64,000 nt of DNA from JAHEEL01 sp942491345 (GCA_942491345.1 CALOAN010000003.1:62001-126000), one strand, 5' to 3'. Shown: positions 55,291 through 64,000, counted from the stretch's first letter. The notes: generated from the sequence alone by a model not told the origin. Made by a program: numbers and translations.

Positions 55291-56328
55291 GTGAACACCA
55301 GGGGATTCGTCGGGTTGGTGGTCGTGTGCGTAATGCTTGCCGCATGCACCCCTCCATCGGGCGACACAACCGGATCGGAGACAACGACCACCGCAGCGGC
55401 GATTCAAACGTTTGAGGCGCCGACCTCGAGCCTCGCTCCCGAAATGACGAGTACGACGAGGTCCCCTTCGTCGACCACCGGCGCGAAGGATGCGCCGGAC
55501 TCCACAACCGCCGCCACCAAGACGACCAGCTCGTCTGCCGAATGGGAGAGCGTTCTGCCCTCCGACATGCAGTGTGAAGACTTCATAGAGATGGACCTCG
55601 GCTACGAAGCAGCGCTGGGCTATTGGTTCGTGAGCGGTCGCCCGAACCGCATGGACACCGACGGCAACGGCATTCCCTGCGATGAGGAGGCCTACTCGGT
55701 GCGGTTGCCGGTCGTCGGGGAGGGCGAAGACGCCTGGTTCGCTCGCGGACTGTATTGCCGGGATATCGTCACCGATCCTTGGATGGGGCCAGATGTGCCG
55801 TTCCTCTACTGGCTCATAGAGGGCTCTCCAGATCGTATGGACGCGGATCGTGACGGGATCCCCTGCGAGACCCTGTTTCCCGAGATCGTCTTGAGTCAGT
55901 TCCTCGAAGACCCGTACCTCCTCGAAGACGGACTGCCCTCCGGGTTGAACTGCGAAGACCTGCGCTGGGTTCGACCGTTCTACCGGCAGGCGGTCGCCTA
56001 CTACGTTGCAGCGGGCTTTCCCGGCGCACTCGACGACGACGGCGATGGAATTCCCTGCGAGAGCACGGGGTTCGAAGACGAGCTCTGGGACATCGAGTGG
56101 GTAGCGGACACGGCGAGCGGGATGTCGTGTGACGACCTTGCGAACTCAGAGCGGTTTGAGCATGACTACTTCGGAGTCGTCCTCTATTGGCTCTACCACG
56201 GACGTCCGGCTGAACTGGACGCCGACCGTGATGGACTGCCGTGCCATCCCGGGTGGGGGAGGTCCTGGAGCCTCCAGGACGTCAAGTGGTTCACCGACGG
56301 GCTTCCCGGCTACACGAACGCCTGCTGA
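55291..56328 (+). CDS. lipoprotein with four excalibur calcium-binding motifs
   Basis: A 345-residue exported protein. Lipobox MLAAC (Cys19), Thr/Ser linker to about residue 90, then four excalibur-type repeats each with two cysteines and a DxDxDG loop: DTDGNGIPCDEE, DADRDGIPCETL, DDDGDGIPCEST and DADRDGLPCHPG. Each is preceded by a CxDLRW/CEDF-like first cysteine segment. Excalibur domains bind calcium at the cell surface. The order and number suggest tandem duplication. GGAGG precedes the GTG start. Confidence 0.9.
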   Translation: MNTRGFVGLVVVCVMLAACTPPSGDTTGSETTTTAAAIQTFEAPTSSLAPEMTSTTRSPSSTTGAKDAPDSTTAATKTTSSSAEWESVLPSDMQCEDFIEMDLGYEAALGYWFVSGRPNRMDTDGNGIPCDEEAYSVRLPVVGEGEDAWFARGLYCRDIVTDPWMGPDVPFLYWLIEGSPDRMDADRDGIPCETLFPEIVLSQFLEDPYLLEDGLPSGLNCEDLRWVRPFYRQAVAYYVAAGFPGALDDDGDGIPCESTGFEDELWDIEWVADTASGMSCDDLANSERFEHDYFGVVLYWLYHGRPAELDADRDGLPCHPGWGRSWSLQDVKWFTDGLPGYTNAC

Positions 56329-56650
56329 AGTGCGGATAGCGTTGCTCACTGCTCCGGTATCGTGACGCAATCGCCTTTGATCGTCTGATCGGGGAAACCC
56401 GTGCAAGGTGACCATCTCTGCAATCTCGTCGCACAGCGACGCACCGGACGTTCGTGGATCCCAAAGTCGCGGCTGTGGGACGTACCGGGATGGCCGCCGT
56501 GCAAGTACGTCAACACCACCGAAACGCGCAGCCGGAACCGGCGTGGCGACCGACCAGCGAGCGCACTCGAAGACGCGGAGCCTCCCCCCGAGGGGGAGTG
56601 ATCTCGGGGGGAGGAATCTTGCTGGTAGCGGGCGGCTCGTAGCTTGCGAC
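56329..56650. other. intergenic region with a strong hairpin
   Basis: Between convergent genes. No convincing gene; a short open frame at 56401 with a GTG start is probably chance. A perfect 12-bp stem lies at 56581-56614. Confidence 0.5.
56581..56614. terminator. perfect GC-rich hairpin between convergent genes
   Basis: CCTCCCCCCGAG (56581-56592), 10-base loop, CTCGGGGGGAGG (56603-56614): a perfect 12-bp stem. It could act as a bidirectional terminator for the excalibur and HtrA-type genes. No long T-run follows. Confidence 0.6.
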
Positions 56651-57808
56651 CTACCTCGATGCCAAGGTCGGGGTGACGGCTCGGCCATCGCTGAGGGAGA
56701 TGTTGATGGACTCGCCGCCGCCGACCCGGCGCAGGGCCGTGATGAGCTCGTCCATGGTCAAGACGTTGATGCCGTCAACCGCCGTGATGACGTCGCCGAC
56801 CGCAATCCCCGCCCCATCTGCGGCCGAACCCGGCGTCACCTCACGGACGTCGACGCCAACCGGGGCCGATCCACCGTCTTCGGTTGTGTCGTACGCGGTT
56901 TCGCCGGCAATGCCGAGCAGAGCGTGAGAAACCGAACCGGTCGCGATGATCTCGGCAGTGACCCGTTCGACGATCTCCACGGGCGTGGCGAAGCCGATCC
57001 CCTCGACCCCGATGTTGGAGACACCGACCGCAGTCGTGATCCCAATGAGAGCCCCGTCGGCGTCGACGAGAGATCCGCCGCTCGAGCCGCTGGTGATGGG
57101 AGCGTCGGTCTGGATCATGCCGTAGAGGATGGTCTGCGGCCCCGTTTGCACTTCTCGTCCGAGGGCCGACACGACGCCGACCGAGAGGGAGGGTCCTCCT
57201 TCAAGTCCAAGCGGACTCCCAATAGCGATGGCTGGCGTACCGATGGTGAGGTCGTCGGTGGTTCCAAACGCAATCGGCGAGAGATCAGTCGCCGAGATGT
57301 TGAGGACGGCGAGATCGGTGAGCGGATCGGTGCCGATGAGATCGGCTTCATAGATGCGTCCGTCGGAGAGAATGACGCGGGCTGCGGTCCCTCCTTCTAC
57401 GACGTGATCGTTCGTGGCGATGTTTCCGGAAGTGTCGAGAATGACTCCGGACCCTGATCCGGCCGGCACAAACGCTCCGTTCGATTCCGAACCGACCTCG
57501 ACGGTGACAATGCTCGGGATCACGGCAGCGCCAACAGTCGCGGTGTCGGGAGTGGCCGTTACCGATACCGGCCGGGCCGTGATCACACGGGCTGGCTGCG
57601 CTTGCTCGATGACTACGGGCGCTTCGTCCTGCTGGAAGTTCGCGCCGGCGACACCACCCGCGAAGCCCGCGGCTGCCACAGCGAGGGTGACCGGCAGAAT
57701 CATCCAGGTTCTGCGGCGGCGCGGCTTGACCGTCCGATCGGGTACGGCGGAACTCATTGTGTTGGTCGAGAATGTCGGTCGTGCTGGGGGACCCGGGAGA
57801 TAGCTCAT
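56651..57808 (-). CDS. HtrA/DegP-like serine protease with PDZ domain
   Basis: A 385-residue membrane-anchored protease. One transmembrane helix (about 37-57: MILPVTLAVAAAGFAGGVAG), a trypsin-like domain with catalytic His in ATNDHVVEGG, Asp in DPLTDLAVLN and Ser in ITSGSSGGSLVD, then a PDZ domain at the C-terminus (AGIAVGDVITAVDGINV). It degrades or refolds damaged proteins outside the membrane. The ATG at 57808 is chosen with GGAAAA before it; a longer start at 57865 is possible. Confidence 0.93.
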   Translation of the reverse strand: MSYLPGPPARPTFSTNTMSSAVPDRTVKPRRRRTWMILPVTLAVAAAGFAGGVAGANFQQDEAPVVIEQAQPARVITARPVSVTATPDTATVGAAVIPSIVTVEVGSESNGAFVPAGSGSGVILDTSGNIATNDHVVEGGTAARVILSDGRIYEADLIGTDPLTDLAVLNISATDLSPIAFGTTDDLTIGTPAIAIGSPLGLEGGPSLSVGVVSALGREVQTGPQTILYGMIQTDAPITSGSSGGSLVDADGALIGITTAVGVSNIGVEGIGFATPVEIVERVTAEIIATGSVSHALLGIAGETAYDTTEDGGSAPVGVDVREVTPGSAADGAGIAVGDVITAVDGINVLTMDELITALRRVGGGESINISLSDGRAVTPTLASR

Positions 57809-57916
57809 TGGTTTTCCGTTCTTCACGCGTACTGGTAACTCACCAAGGTCAACGCAAAACATCATGCAAAGTTCCTGAGAAACAGATGAGAACCGCTTCC
57901 TGGGGATCCGGACCGG

Positions 57917-58510
57917 TCAGGTTGTGACGCGAGAACGGATCGAGTTCGTCGCCTCTCCGACGAGAAGCCCAAGTGCAGCGCCCCCGACCACGTCGAGCGG
58001 CAGATGTGCGCCCGCGTAGATGCGGGTGACGCCGACAATGAGTCCGAACATCTGGAGCCCGACAATCGCAACAGGTGAGCGACCTCTCCCGATGACCGTG
58101 GCGAGCGTGCTCGCCACAGCGGCATGGCCGGAGACGTACCCGAGGCTGCCGTCGGTCTTCGTGGCGAGGCGCAGGTTCGTGGTCGGGTCGTGGTCGTACG
58201 GGCGTCCGCGCCCGACCAACTTCTTCACACCTTTCGCAACCAGCCATGTGGTGAAACCCGAGGCCGCATACGCAACGGCAGGATCGAGGTCTCGGGTCCG
58301 CCGGTACGACCATCCCGCAAGAGCGAACGGGGCGGTGAGGCTGCCCGCCTGCATCGGGAGCCAAGCGACCGGGGCGAGCTGATCGGGGGCGTTGTTGATC
58401 GAGTGGTAGATCCGGCGCTCCCATTCAGGAAGGCCGCGGCGAGCGTGAGCCGCCGATCCGACCAACACAACTGCCGCGGCTCCGATCCGAACGGCGCGTC
58501 TCAGCCTCAT
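57917..58510 (-). CDS. PAP2 superfamily phosphatase
   Basis: A 197-residue membrane phosphatase. The three PAP2 motifs are seen: KKLVGRGRPYD, SLGYVSGHAAVAST (with SGH) and ARIYAGAHLPLDVVGG-like RIYAGAHLPLD. It likely dephosphorylates lipid or undecaprenyl pyrophosphates. Its start overlaps the stop of the upstream kinase-like gene (ATGA), so they are coupled. Confidence 0.9.
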   Translation of the reverse strand: MRLRRAVRIGAAAVVLVGSAAHARRGLPEWERRIYHSINNAPDQLAPVAWLPMQAGSLTAPFALAGWSYRRTRDLDPAVAYAASGFTTWLVAKGVKKLVGRGRPYDHDPTTNLRLATKTDGSLGYVSGHAAVASTLATVIGRGRSPVAIVGLQMFGLIVGVTRIYAGAHLPLDVVGGAALGLLVGEATNSIRSRVTT

Positions 58511-59094
58511 CGTGCGTCGCCGTTCGTTCGCTCCGCGGGGCGGCGATTGGGCGCAGGACGAAGGCGGGTGATGCGGTCAAGCGGGGGCGTGTCGCGGCCC
58601 GTCGCGATTGCGATCTCAGCACGTATCTGTGCGAGGAGATCGTCGTCGCGTTCCTTGAGGGCGTTCTTGGTGGCGCCGCTGAGCGCCGCGCCCTGCATTC
58701 GAAGAGTCGCCGCCGACACCGACTCTTCGCCAAGGACATCGACCGTGCACTGGACGGACCGCTCGGCGCCGACCAAAAGTGCGCTCGACGTGACGAACTC
58801 CGCAATATCGTTCTGCAGCAGGAGATCCGTTTCCGCGAGCTCGCTGAACTCGAAATCGATGATCCACGGATTGTCCTGGTCGTCGAGGAGCACGTTGGCG
58901 AGGCGGAGATCGCGCTGAGCAAGGCCGGAACCACGGAGGATGTCGACCTGCTGCCAGGTCTCGGTGAGGATGGCGTCGGTCAGTTCCTCAGGGTCGACCG
59001 CCACCAGCATCGCAATCACGAAGTCCAGCGCGTCGGTCGGCGATCGCACGGTCTCAGCCAGTTCCGGAACGGTGATTTCCGCGGTTAGTTTCAT
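58507..59094 (-). CDS. kinase-like C-lobe protein, apparently truncated
   Basis: A 195-residue protein with a protein-kinase-like catalytic loop QRDLRLANVLLDD (Asp62, Asn67) and IIDFEFSEL (Asp80-Phe-Glu in place of DFG). The usual N-lobe is missing, as only 50 residues precede the loop, so it is either a remnant or a stand-alone C-lobe. The pattern RDLRLANVLLDDxxxPWIIDF resembles the kinase-like part of large actinobacterial proteins with PAP2 and flippase-like domains. It sits between two PAP2 genes, one of them overlapping. Confidence 0.65.
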   Translation of the reverse strand: MKLTAEITVPELAETVRSPTDALDFVIAMLVAVDPEELTDAILTETWQQVDILRGSGLAQRDLRLANVLLDDQDNPWIIDFEFSELAETDLLLQNDIAEFVTSSALLVGAERSVQCTVDVLGEESVSAATLRMQGAALSGATKNALKERDDDLLAQIRAEIAIATGRDTPPLDRITRLRPAPNRRPAERTNGDAR

Positions 59095-59137
59095 GGGTCA
59101 CGACTCGGTTCAGAGGGGTCGCGATGCTACCGGTGGA

Positions 59138-59830
59138 TCATTCGTCTGCCGGTCCGTTCTGCCGGTCACCGCCGCGACTGGTCCTTCGATCGACCAGTAG
59201 AGCGACGCTGAGGGCGACTGCCGCACCGAGGGCCGCCCCTGCGATGACGTCAGTCAGCCAGTGCGCCCGCAGATAGACGCGGCCGGCCATCATCGCGATG
59301 GTCCATGCAGCTGCAGCGACGAACCAGTGCCAGCGGTTCCTGGCGATCGGCGCGAACACCAGGACGAGGGCTATGGATACGACGCCCGCGGTTGCAGAGT
59401 GTCCGGACGGGAAGGAGTAGCCGGTGGTTGATACGAGAGCGTCGGGAGGCCGGGGCTCCTGGTAGATCGCCTTGGATATCCATACGGTCGCCTCCGTCAG
59501 CCCAATTGCAGCAGCCCAGAAGACCAAGATGTGCCAGCGGCGACGGGTGATCAGCCAGGCGCCCACGCCGATTTCGATCGGGACCATCACCCACGCGCTC
59601 CCGATGATCCTCAGTGCCTTCGCCACGAAGACAGCCGGTTGCCACTCCGTTTCGACGGCGAGATCCCAGAACCATGCGTCGATCGGCTCTGCGAGGTCAC
59701 GGAGTGTGGGGATTGCGATGATCACGAAGACGGCAATGACGACTGCCCACAGGCCGAACGCCCATCGAACAGCAGCCGATCGGCCGCCGAGGAGCTGTCC
59801 ATTGGCCTGCATCGGGGAACTGTAGACCAC
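59138..59830 (-). CDS. PAP2 superfamily phosphatase
   Basis: A 230-residue phosphatase with about six transmembrane segments. The motif set is KAIYQEPRPPD, SFPSGHSATAG and YLRAHWLTDV. The second PAP2 gene in the cluster, 43 bases upstream of the kinase-like gene on the same strand. An alternative ATG lies 18 bases into the gene. Confidence 0.9.
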   Translation of the reverse strand: MVYSSPMQANGQLLGGRSAAVRWAFGLWAVVIAVFVIIAIPTLRDLAEPIDAWFWDLAVETEWQPAVFVAKALRIIGSAWVMVPIEIGVGAWLITRRRWHILVFWAAAIGLTEATVWISKAIYQEPRPPDALVSTTGYSFPSGHSATAGVVSIALVLVFAPIARNRWHWFVAAAAWTIAMMAGRVYLRAHWLTDVIAGAALGAAVALSVALLVDRRTSRGGDRQNGPADE

Positions 59831-59955
59831 GGCGGCTACCCGGTTCGAGTCACAACCATCGGGCCATCGAGGGGTTGAAGCAAACGGGGTACTTCACCGT
59901 CACGAAGCTTCATCTCAGCGAACACCGCCGAGCGCCACTGCCGTGATCAGTCTCG

Positions 59956-62900
59956 TCAGCTGCAGCCGGTGGTGTCTCCGCAGGTCAGGCAGACGTAACA
60001 CGAGCCGCTGCGGACGGTCATGTGACCGCACGTGGAGCATGCCGGAGCGTCGCCCATCAGGTCACCGAGCGAGGCTTCGGCTGCCGTTGTCGCAGCGGCC
60101 GCAGCGGTCCCCGGACCATCGGAGACGACGACCGAGGCCCGGGCCGGTACCGGCTGTGCCTGCGGCATCGTGCTGTTGTCGTCATCCACGAACTTCGCGG
60201 CGGCAACCTGCGCATCGATGTCCTTCTCCATGGCCGCGTCGGTGAGGTCGAGCTGGGTGCCTGCGTCGACGGCGATGCCCTGTGGCGGCTCCGGCAGCTC
60301 ACCGGAGCGATCCGGTGGCACCTGGACGAGTTCGTCGCGTCCGAGGTACTCAACACCGAGGGCACGGAACACGTAGTCGATGATCGAGTTCGACATCTTG
60401 ATGTTCGGGTGCCCTTCGACGAAGCCGCGAGGCTCGAACGTTTGGAATGTGAACGTGTCGACGAACTCCTCGAGCGGAACACCGTATTGCAGACCCTTCG
60501 ACACAGCGATCGCGAAGCAGCTCAGCACGCCGCGCAGCGTCGCGCCTTCCTTCGCCAGGTCGATGAAGAGCTCTCCGAGCGTGCCGTCCGCATACTCGCC
60601 GGTGCGGAGGAACACTTTGTGTCCTCCGACGCGAGCTTCCTGTGTGAAGCCTGTTCTGCGCGACGGGAGCAGGAAGCGCGGGCGAGAGATGTCGTTGTAT
60701 GCCTCGGTCGGGGACAGTCCCGGCTGGAACATCCCCGCGTGGATCATGACCTCGCGGATGATCGTCTCGGTGATCGCTTCCGGCTCATCTTCGTTGGCAA
60801 GGTCGTCGGTGGTGGACGACAGGGGTTGGGATGCCTTCGATCCGTCGCGATAGAGCGCCATCGACTTCAGGCCGAGCTCCCACGAGAGCCGATACGACTC
60901 TTCGATGTCCTCGACGGTGACCTCGTTCGGCATGTTGATGGTCTTCGAGATGGCACCCGAGATGAACGGCTGGGCGGCAGCCATCATCTTGATGTGGCCG
61001 CTGTAGTCGATGAACCGTTTGCCATAGCGGCCGTTGCGATTCGCCGTGTCAAACACGGGCAGGTGCTCGTCGAGGAGGCCGGGGGCTCCCTCGATGGTTT
61101 GGCGTCCGCACACGTAGTCGTTTGCGTCGCGGATTTGCTCATCCGAGAAACCGAGTTCGTGGAGCATCGAGAAACCGAGACCGTTGTACTGCTCGGCGGT
61201 GAACCCGAGGTTCTGCATGGTGTCCTCGCCGAGTGTCCACTGATTGAAGGCGAAGCCGATCTCGAACACCGACGGAAGCGCTGTCTCGATCTTCTCGATG
61301 TCCTGGGCGGTGAATCCCTTCGTCATCAACGTCGCAGCGTTGATGTGCGGAGCGCGCTGGATGCTCATCGTGCCGATGACGTAGTCGATGATCTGCTCGA
61401 TGCGCTCCTCGCTGTACCCCAGTCGCTGAAGAGCCGGCGCAATCGAACCGTTGGCGATCTTGAAGTAGCCGCCACCTGCAAGCTTCTTGAACTTGACGAG
61501 CGCGAAGTCGGGCTCGACCCCGGTTGTGTCGCAGTCCATCAACAAACCGATCGTGCCGGTAGGTGCGAGGACGGTGGCCTGTGCATTTCGGTAGCCGTAC
61601 TTCTCACCGAGTTCGACTGCGTTGTCCCAGGCCTCGCGGGCTTCCGCCACCATCTCCGGTGGCCCGAAGCCTGGATCGATTCCCGTGACGAAGTGGCTCA
61701 CGCTGTCGTAGTCACCCTGGTCGGCGTTGTAGGCGGCGCGGCGATGATTCCTCATCACGCGCAACATCGCATCGCGGTTCTCATCGAACTTCGGGAACGG
61801 CCCGAGAACGCTGGCCATCTCGGCCGAGGTGGCGTAGGCGTCCCCCGTTAGGATCGCCGTGAGGGAACCGGCGATCGCACGTCCCTCGTCCGAGTCGTAC
61901 GGGATACCGATGCGCATCAGCAGAGACCCAAGGTTGGCGTAGCCGAGGCCGAGGGTGCGATAGTCGTACGAACCCTGCGCAATCTCCTTCGAAGGGAAGT
62001 GAGCCATCGTCACCGAAATCTCGAGCACAATGGTCCACAGACGGATTGCGTGGCGGTAGGCGTCGAGATCGAAGACACCCTTGGTGTCGTCGTAGAACTG
62101 GCCGAGATTCAGCGACGCAAGGTTGCACGCCGTGTTATCGAGGAACATGTACTCGGAGCACGGGTTCGAAGCCCGAATCTCGCCTTCGGCCGGAGCCGTA
62201 TGCCACTCGTTGATCGTCGTGTGGAACTGCACACCCGGGTCGGCACTCGCCCACGCGGCCTCAGCGACCTGGCGCCAGAGGTCGCGGGCCCGCACGGTCC
62301 GCATGGTGCTCCCGTCGGTGCGGCTCGTAAGGTCCCAATCCTCATCGTCGATGACCGCATCAACGAACTCGTTGGTGAGGCGAACAGAGTTGTTTGAGTT
62401 CTGGCCGGAGACGGTTGCGTAGGCTTCGCCGTTGAAGTCGGCGGGATACCCCGCTGCGACCAGCGCTCGGACCTTGTCTTCCTCCTTCGCCTTCCACGCG
62501 ATGAAGGTCTCGACGTCGGGATGGTCGATGTCAACGATGACCATCTTGGCTGCGCGGCGGGTCGTTCCACCGGACTTGATGGCCCCGGCGGCGCGGTCCC
62601 CGACCTTGAGGAAGCTCATCAACCCGGAGGACTTTCCACCCCCGGAGAGCGGTTCGCCTTCACCCCTGATGCGAGAGAAGTTCGCTCCTGCGCCTGCGCC
62701 CATCTTGAACAGACGAGCCTCACGGACCCAGAGATCCATGATGCCGCCGGGGTTCACCAGGTCGTCGTCGACGCTCATGATGAAACATGCGTGGGGTGCC
62801 GGCCGGCTGTACGCATCGGGGGACTCGACGTTCTCGCCGGTCTCCGGGTCGACGTACCAGAAGCCCTGTGCGACACCTTCGATGCCGTAGCGGTGGTTGA

Positions 62901-63345
62901 GGCCTGTATTGAACCACTGAGGAGAATTCGGCGCCGCCATCTGATGGAGGAGCATGTAGGCGATCTCGTCTTCGAACGCCTGGGCGTCTTCGCTTGATGC
63001 GAAGTATCCGTGTTCCTCGCCCCACCAGCGCCACGTGGACGCCAGTCGGTCGATCACCTGGCGCGCTGATCTTTCCGGTCCGAGGACCGACTCGCCGTCG
63101 TCGTCGACGAGCAGGTTGCCATCATCGTCCCGCTGGGGGACACCAGCCTTGCGGAGGTACTTCGACACCAGAATGTCGGCAGCGACCTGTGACCAGCCAG
63201 CCGGGACTTCCGCGTTCTCCATCTCGAATACGGTCGAGCCGTCGGGGTTGGTGATGCGGGAGTCTCTTCTAACCCACTCCACGGTTTCGTATGGATCAAC
63301 CCCTGCGGTCGTGAACCGCCGTTCGACTTGGAGCCCTTCCGTCAT
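59956..63345 (-). CDS. nrdJ: vitamin B12-dependent ribonucleotide reductase, class II
   Basis: A 1129-residue enzyme making deoxyribonucleotides with adenosylcobalamin. NTGLNHRYGIEGVAQGF, the region SNPCSEYMFLDNTACNLASLNL with the active cysteine and glutamate sites, LAPTGTIGLLMDCDTTGVEPD, and a C-terminal zinc-finger-like tail (CSTCGHMTVRSGSCYVC) are all seen. It can work with or without O2, useful for a facultative lifestyle. GAGGAGG lies five bases before the ATG. A promoter and NrdR-box-like operators lie upstream at 63403-63488; no B12 riboswitch was found. Confidence 0.96.
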   Translation of the reverse strand: MTEGLQVERRFTTAGVDPYETVEWVRRDSRITNPDGSTVFEMENAEVPAGWSQVAADILVSKYLRKAGVPQRDDDGNLLVDDDGESVLGPERSARQVIDRLASTWRWWGEEHGYFASSEDAQAFEDEIAYMLLHQMAAPNSPQWFNTGLNHRYGIEGVAQGFWYVDPETGENVESPDAYSRPAPHACFIMSVDDDLVNPGGIMDLWVREARLFKMGAGAGANFSRIRGEGEPLSGGGKSSGLMSFLKVGDRAAGAIKSGGTTRRAAKMVIVDIDHPDVETFIAWKAKEEDKVRALVAAGYPADFNGEAYATVSGQNSNNSVRLTNEFVDAVIDDEDWDLTSRTDGSTMRTVRARDLWRQVAEAAWASADPGVQFHTTINEWHTAPAEGEIRASNPCSEYMFLDNTACNLASLNLGQFYDDTKGVFDLDAYRHAIRLWTIVLEISVTMAHFPSKEIAQGSYDYRTLGLGYANLGSLLMRIGIPYDSDEGRAIAGSLTAILTGDAYATSAEMASVLGPFPKFDENRDAMLRVMRNHRRAAYNADQGDYDSVSHFVTGIDPGFGPPEMVAEAREAWDNAVELGEKYGYRNAQATVLAPTGTIGLLMDCDTTGVEPDFALVKFKKLAGGGYFKIANGSIAPALQRLGYSEERIEQIIDYVIGTMSIQRAPHINAATLMTKGFTAQDIEKIETALPSVFEIGFAFNQWTLGEDTMQNLGFTAEQYNGLGFSMLHELGFSDEQIRDANDYVCGRQTIEGAPGLLDEHLPVFDTANRNGRYGKRFIDYSGHIKMMAAAQPFISGAISKTINMPNEVTVEDIEESYRLSWELGLKSMALYRDGSKASQPLSSTTDDLANEDEPEAITETIIREVMIHAGMFQPGLSPTEAYNDISRPRFLLPSRRTGFTQEARVGGHKVFLRTGEYADGTLGELFIDLAKEGATLRGVLSCFAIAVSKGLQYGVPLEEFVDTFTFQTFEPRGFVEGHPNIKMSNSIIDYVFRALGVEYLGRDELVQVPPDRSGELPEPPQGIAVDAGTQLDLTDAAMEKDIDAQVAAAKFVDDDNSTMPQAQPVPARASVVVSDGPGTAAAAATTAAEASLGDLMGDAPACSTCGHMTVRSGSCYVCLTCGDTTGCS

Positions 63346-63402
63346 TGTTCCTCCTCAAGGAGCGCCACCACCGGCGCTCGATATCCACAGATCTATACAC
63401 AC

Positions 63403-63451
63403 CCACTAGATGTTGGGGTAGGGAAGCAGCGTACCCCCTACATCTAGCACG
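63403..63451 (-). promoter_or_regulatory. two NrdR-box-like operators upstream of nrdJ
   Basis: CCACTAGATGTTGGGG (63403-63418) and CCCTACATCTAGCACG (63436-63451) share an ACATCTAG core in opposite orientation, 34 bases centre to centre. This is close to the paired NrdR boxes known in actinobacteria, usually about 31-32 bases apart. Together they also form a long inverted repeat. They lie just downstream of the -10, suiting repression. Confidence 0.65.
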
Positions 63452-63459
63452 GTTTCACG

Positions 63460-63488
63460 AGTGTAATTACACGCGTGCCATCCGTCAA
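63460..63488 (-). promoter_or_regulatory. nrdJ promoter
   Basis: On the minus strand TTGACG (63483-63488) and TACACT (63460-63465) are separated by exactly 17 bases. Transcription would start near 63453, inside the NrdR-box region, leaving a leader of about 105 bases. Confidence 0.65.
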
Positions 63489-63643
63489 ACACCCCGCGTT
63501 TGGGCCCATTTTGCCGTGAAAACGGGTCGTCGCACCCCCAGAAACAGACAGCGGTCCCTATTTGTAGATGGCGGCTCGGCCTACGGCAAGGCAGATTGGG
63601 TAGAGCTTTTCGCGGAGCCATATTTGTTTTCGCGAGGCTCGGC

Positions 63644-64000
63644 CTAGGTGTCGTCGACGGACCGCTCCGACCGCTCGGTCAGCGTTGCGGCGACCTCCGC
63701 GATGTCGCCGGGGGCGGTCTTCGATGCCATCCAATAGCCCCATCCGGCAGGGACGAAAGCGAATTGCAGGATCGACAGGCTCAGGATCCAATTGAACGGC
63801 GGTGGAAGCCCCTTGGCCGCGTTGGCGAGGGCTGGAGCTGCGGCCTGGCCGGCCGATCTCGTGATGTTGTTCCCGAGTTCTCTGACTCCGAAGAGGGTTG
63901 CGCGGTGCTCGGGAACGTTCACATCAGAGATCATGGCGAAGCCGTTCGGCGAGTCGACCGACGTCAACCCGTAGGCGAGAAGCGCAGAGAGGAGTGCGAC
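63644..64000 (-). CDS. MFS transporter, C-terminal fragment
   Basis: The last 118 codons of a gene that continues beyond the window. Two to three hydrophobic segments are visible (LLSALLAYGLTS, WILSLSILQFAFVPAGWGYW) with GFAMISDVNVPEHRATLFGVRELGNNITRSAGQ, a pattern of MFS permeases. Substrate unknown. It lies upstream of nrdJ on the same strand, separated by about 300 bases holding the nrdJ promoter. Confidence 0.75.
   Translation of the reverse strand, partial: VALLSALLAYGLTSVDSPNGFAMISDVNVPEHRATLFGVRELGNNITRSAGQAAAPALANAAKGLPPPFNWILSLSILQFAFVPAGWGYWMASKTAPGDIAEVAATLTERSERSVDDT

Noticed and set aside
56401..56601. Small gene with GTG start between convergent genes
   Set aside because: No domain, no clear Shine-Dalgarno, and its end runs into the terminator-like hairpin.
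60022..61851. Long open frame antisense to nrdJ
   Set aside because: A codon-bias shadow of the highly conserved nrdJ gene in GC-rich DNA; no recognisable protein.
63346..63643. Cobalamin riboswitch upstream of nrdJ
   Set aside because: No B12-box-like sequence or the large conserved fold is visible; a promoter with NrdR-like boxes explains the region better.

Overview
The window is GC-rich, densely coded DNA with genes on both strands and short intergenic gaps. A WhiB regulator, a bacterial proteasome activator (Bpa), a DevS/DevR-type two-component system, a B12-dependent ribonucleotide reductase and an actinobacterial-looking DNA methyltransferase and PAC2 protein point to an actinomycete-type bacterium. 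The mix with aldehyde:ferredoxin oxidoreductase, tryptophanase-type lyase and a molybdopterin sulfur-type reductase suggests an Acidimicrobiia-like lineage, but no rRNA or tRNA is present to settle this.

Layout. 1-5.1 kb: end of a DrrA-like ABC ATPase, its permease and a TetR regulator, then an aldo/keto reductase, prephenate dehydratase, an orphan SPPY-type DNA methyltransferase and a membrane protein. 5-11.5 kb: DUF547 protein, NhaA, a Na/Ca-type antiporter, a small S23-like four-helix protein sitting between two repeat arrays, and a penicillin-acylase-family hydrolase. 11.6-15.7 kb: Bpa, aldehyde:ferredoxin oxidoreductase-family protein, PAC2 protein and an FHA protein. 15.7-21.4 kb: stress/hypoxia block with a DevS-like GAF kinase, a DevR-like regulator, a CBS-BON protein, WhiB, PPK2 and a VanW-family surface protein. 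21.6-27.3 kb: cyclophilin, DEAD-box helicase, HAD hydrolase plus acyl-CoA dehydrogenase, FKBP lipoprotein. 27.4-31.3 kb: a heterodimeric ABC exporter preceded by what looks like a ribosome-mediated attenuator (a 21-residue leader peptide plus a terminator hairpin). 31.3-40.4 kb: zinc-ribbon protein, CPBP protease, tryptophanase-type lyase, glycogen branching enzyme, Mrr-like/zinc-ribbon protein, alpha/beta hydrolase and class V aminotransferase. 41-45.7 kb: a Tat-exported molybdopterin oxidoreductase, four-cluster ferredoxin subunit, membrane cytochrome b and double-rhodanese lipoprotein, preceded by two tandem DosR-box-like palindromes. 45.9-50 kb: Ogt fused to an Ada zinc domain, ECF sigma factor, ArsC, EamA transporter. 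50-60 kb: RDD protein with nonapeptide repeats, acylphosphatase, MacB-like ABC transporter, excalibur lipoprotein, HtrA protease and a PAP2/kinase-like/PAP2 cluster. 60-64 kb: NrdJ with NrdR-box-like operators and the end of an MFS transporter.

Three things stand out. (1) A dispersed family of 7-bp tandem arrays (GAGACNN / NNGTCTC) occurs at about eleven places, only between genes. Between convergent genes the two arms face each other, so each transcript would carry GAGAC repeats just after its stop codon and could fold into a long hairpin. (2) The ABC exporter attenuator resembles the BmrB/BmrCD logic known in Bacillus. (3) DosR-like boxes in front of the molybdopterin enzyme operon, with a DevS/DevR-like pair in the same window, suggest redox or hypoxia control of a sulfur or other anaerobic respiratory module.
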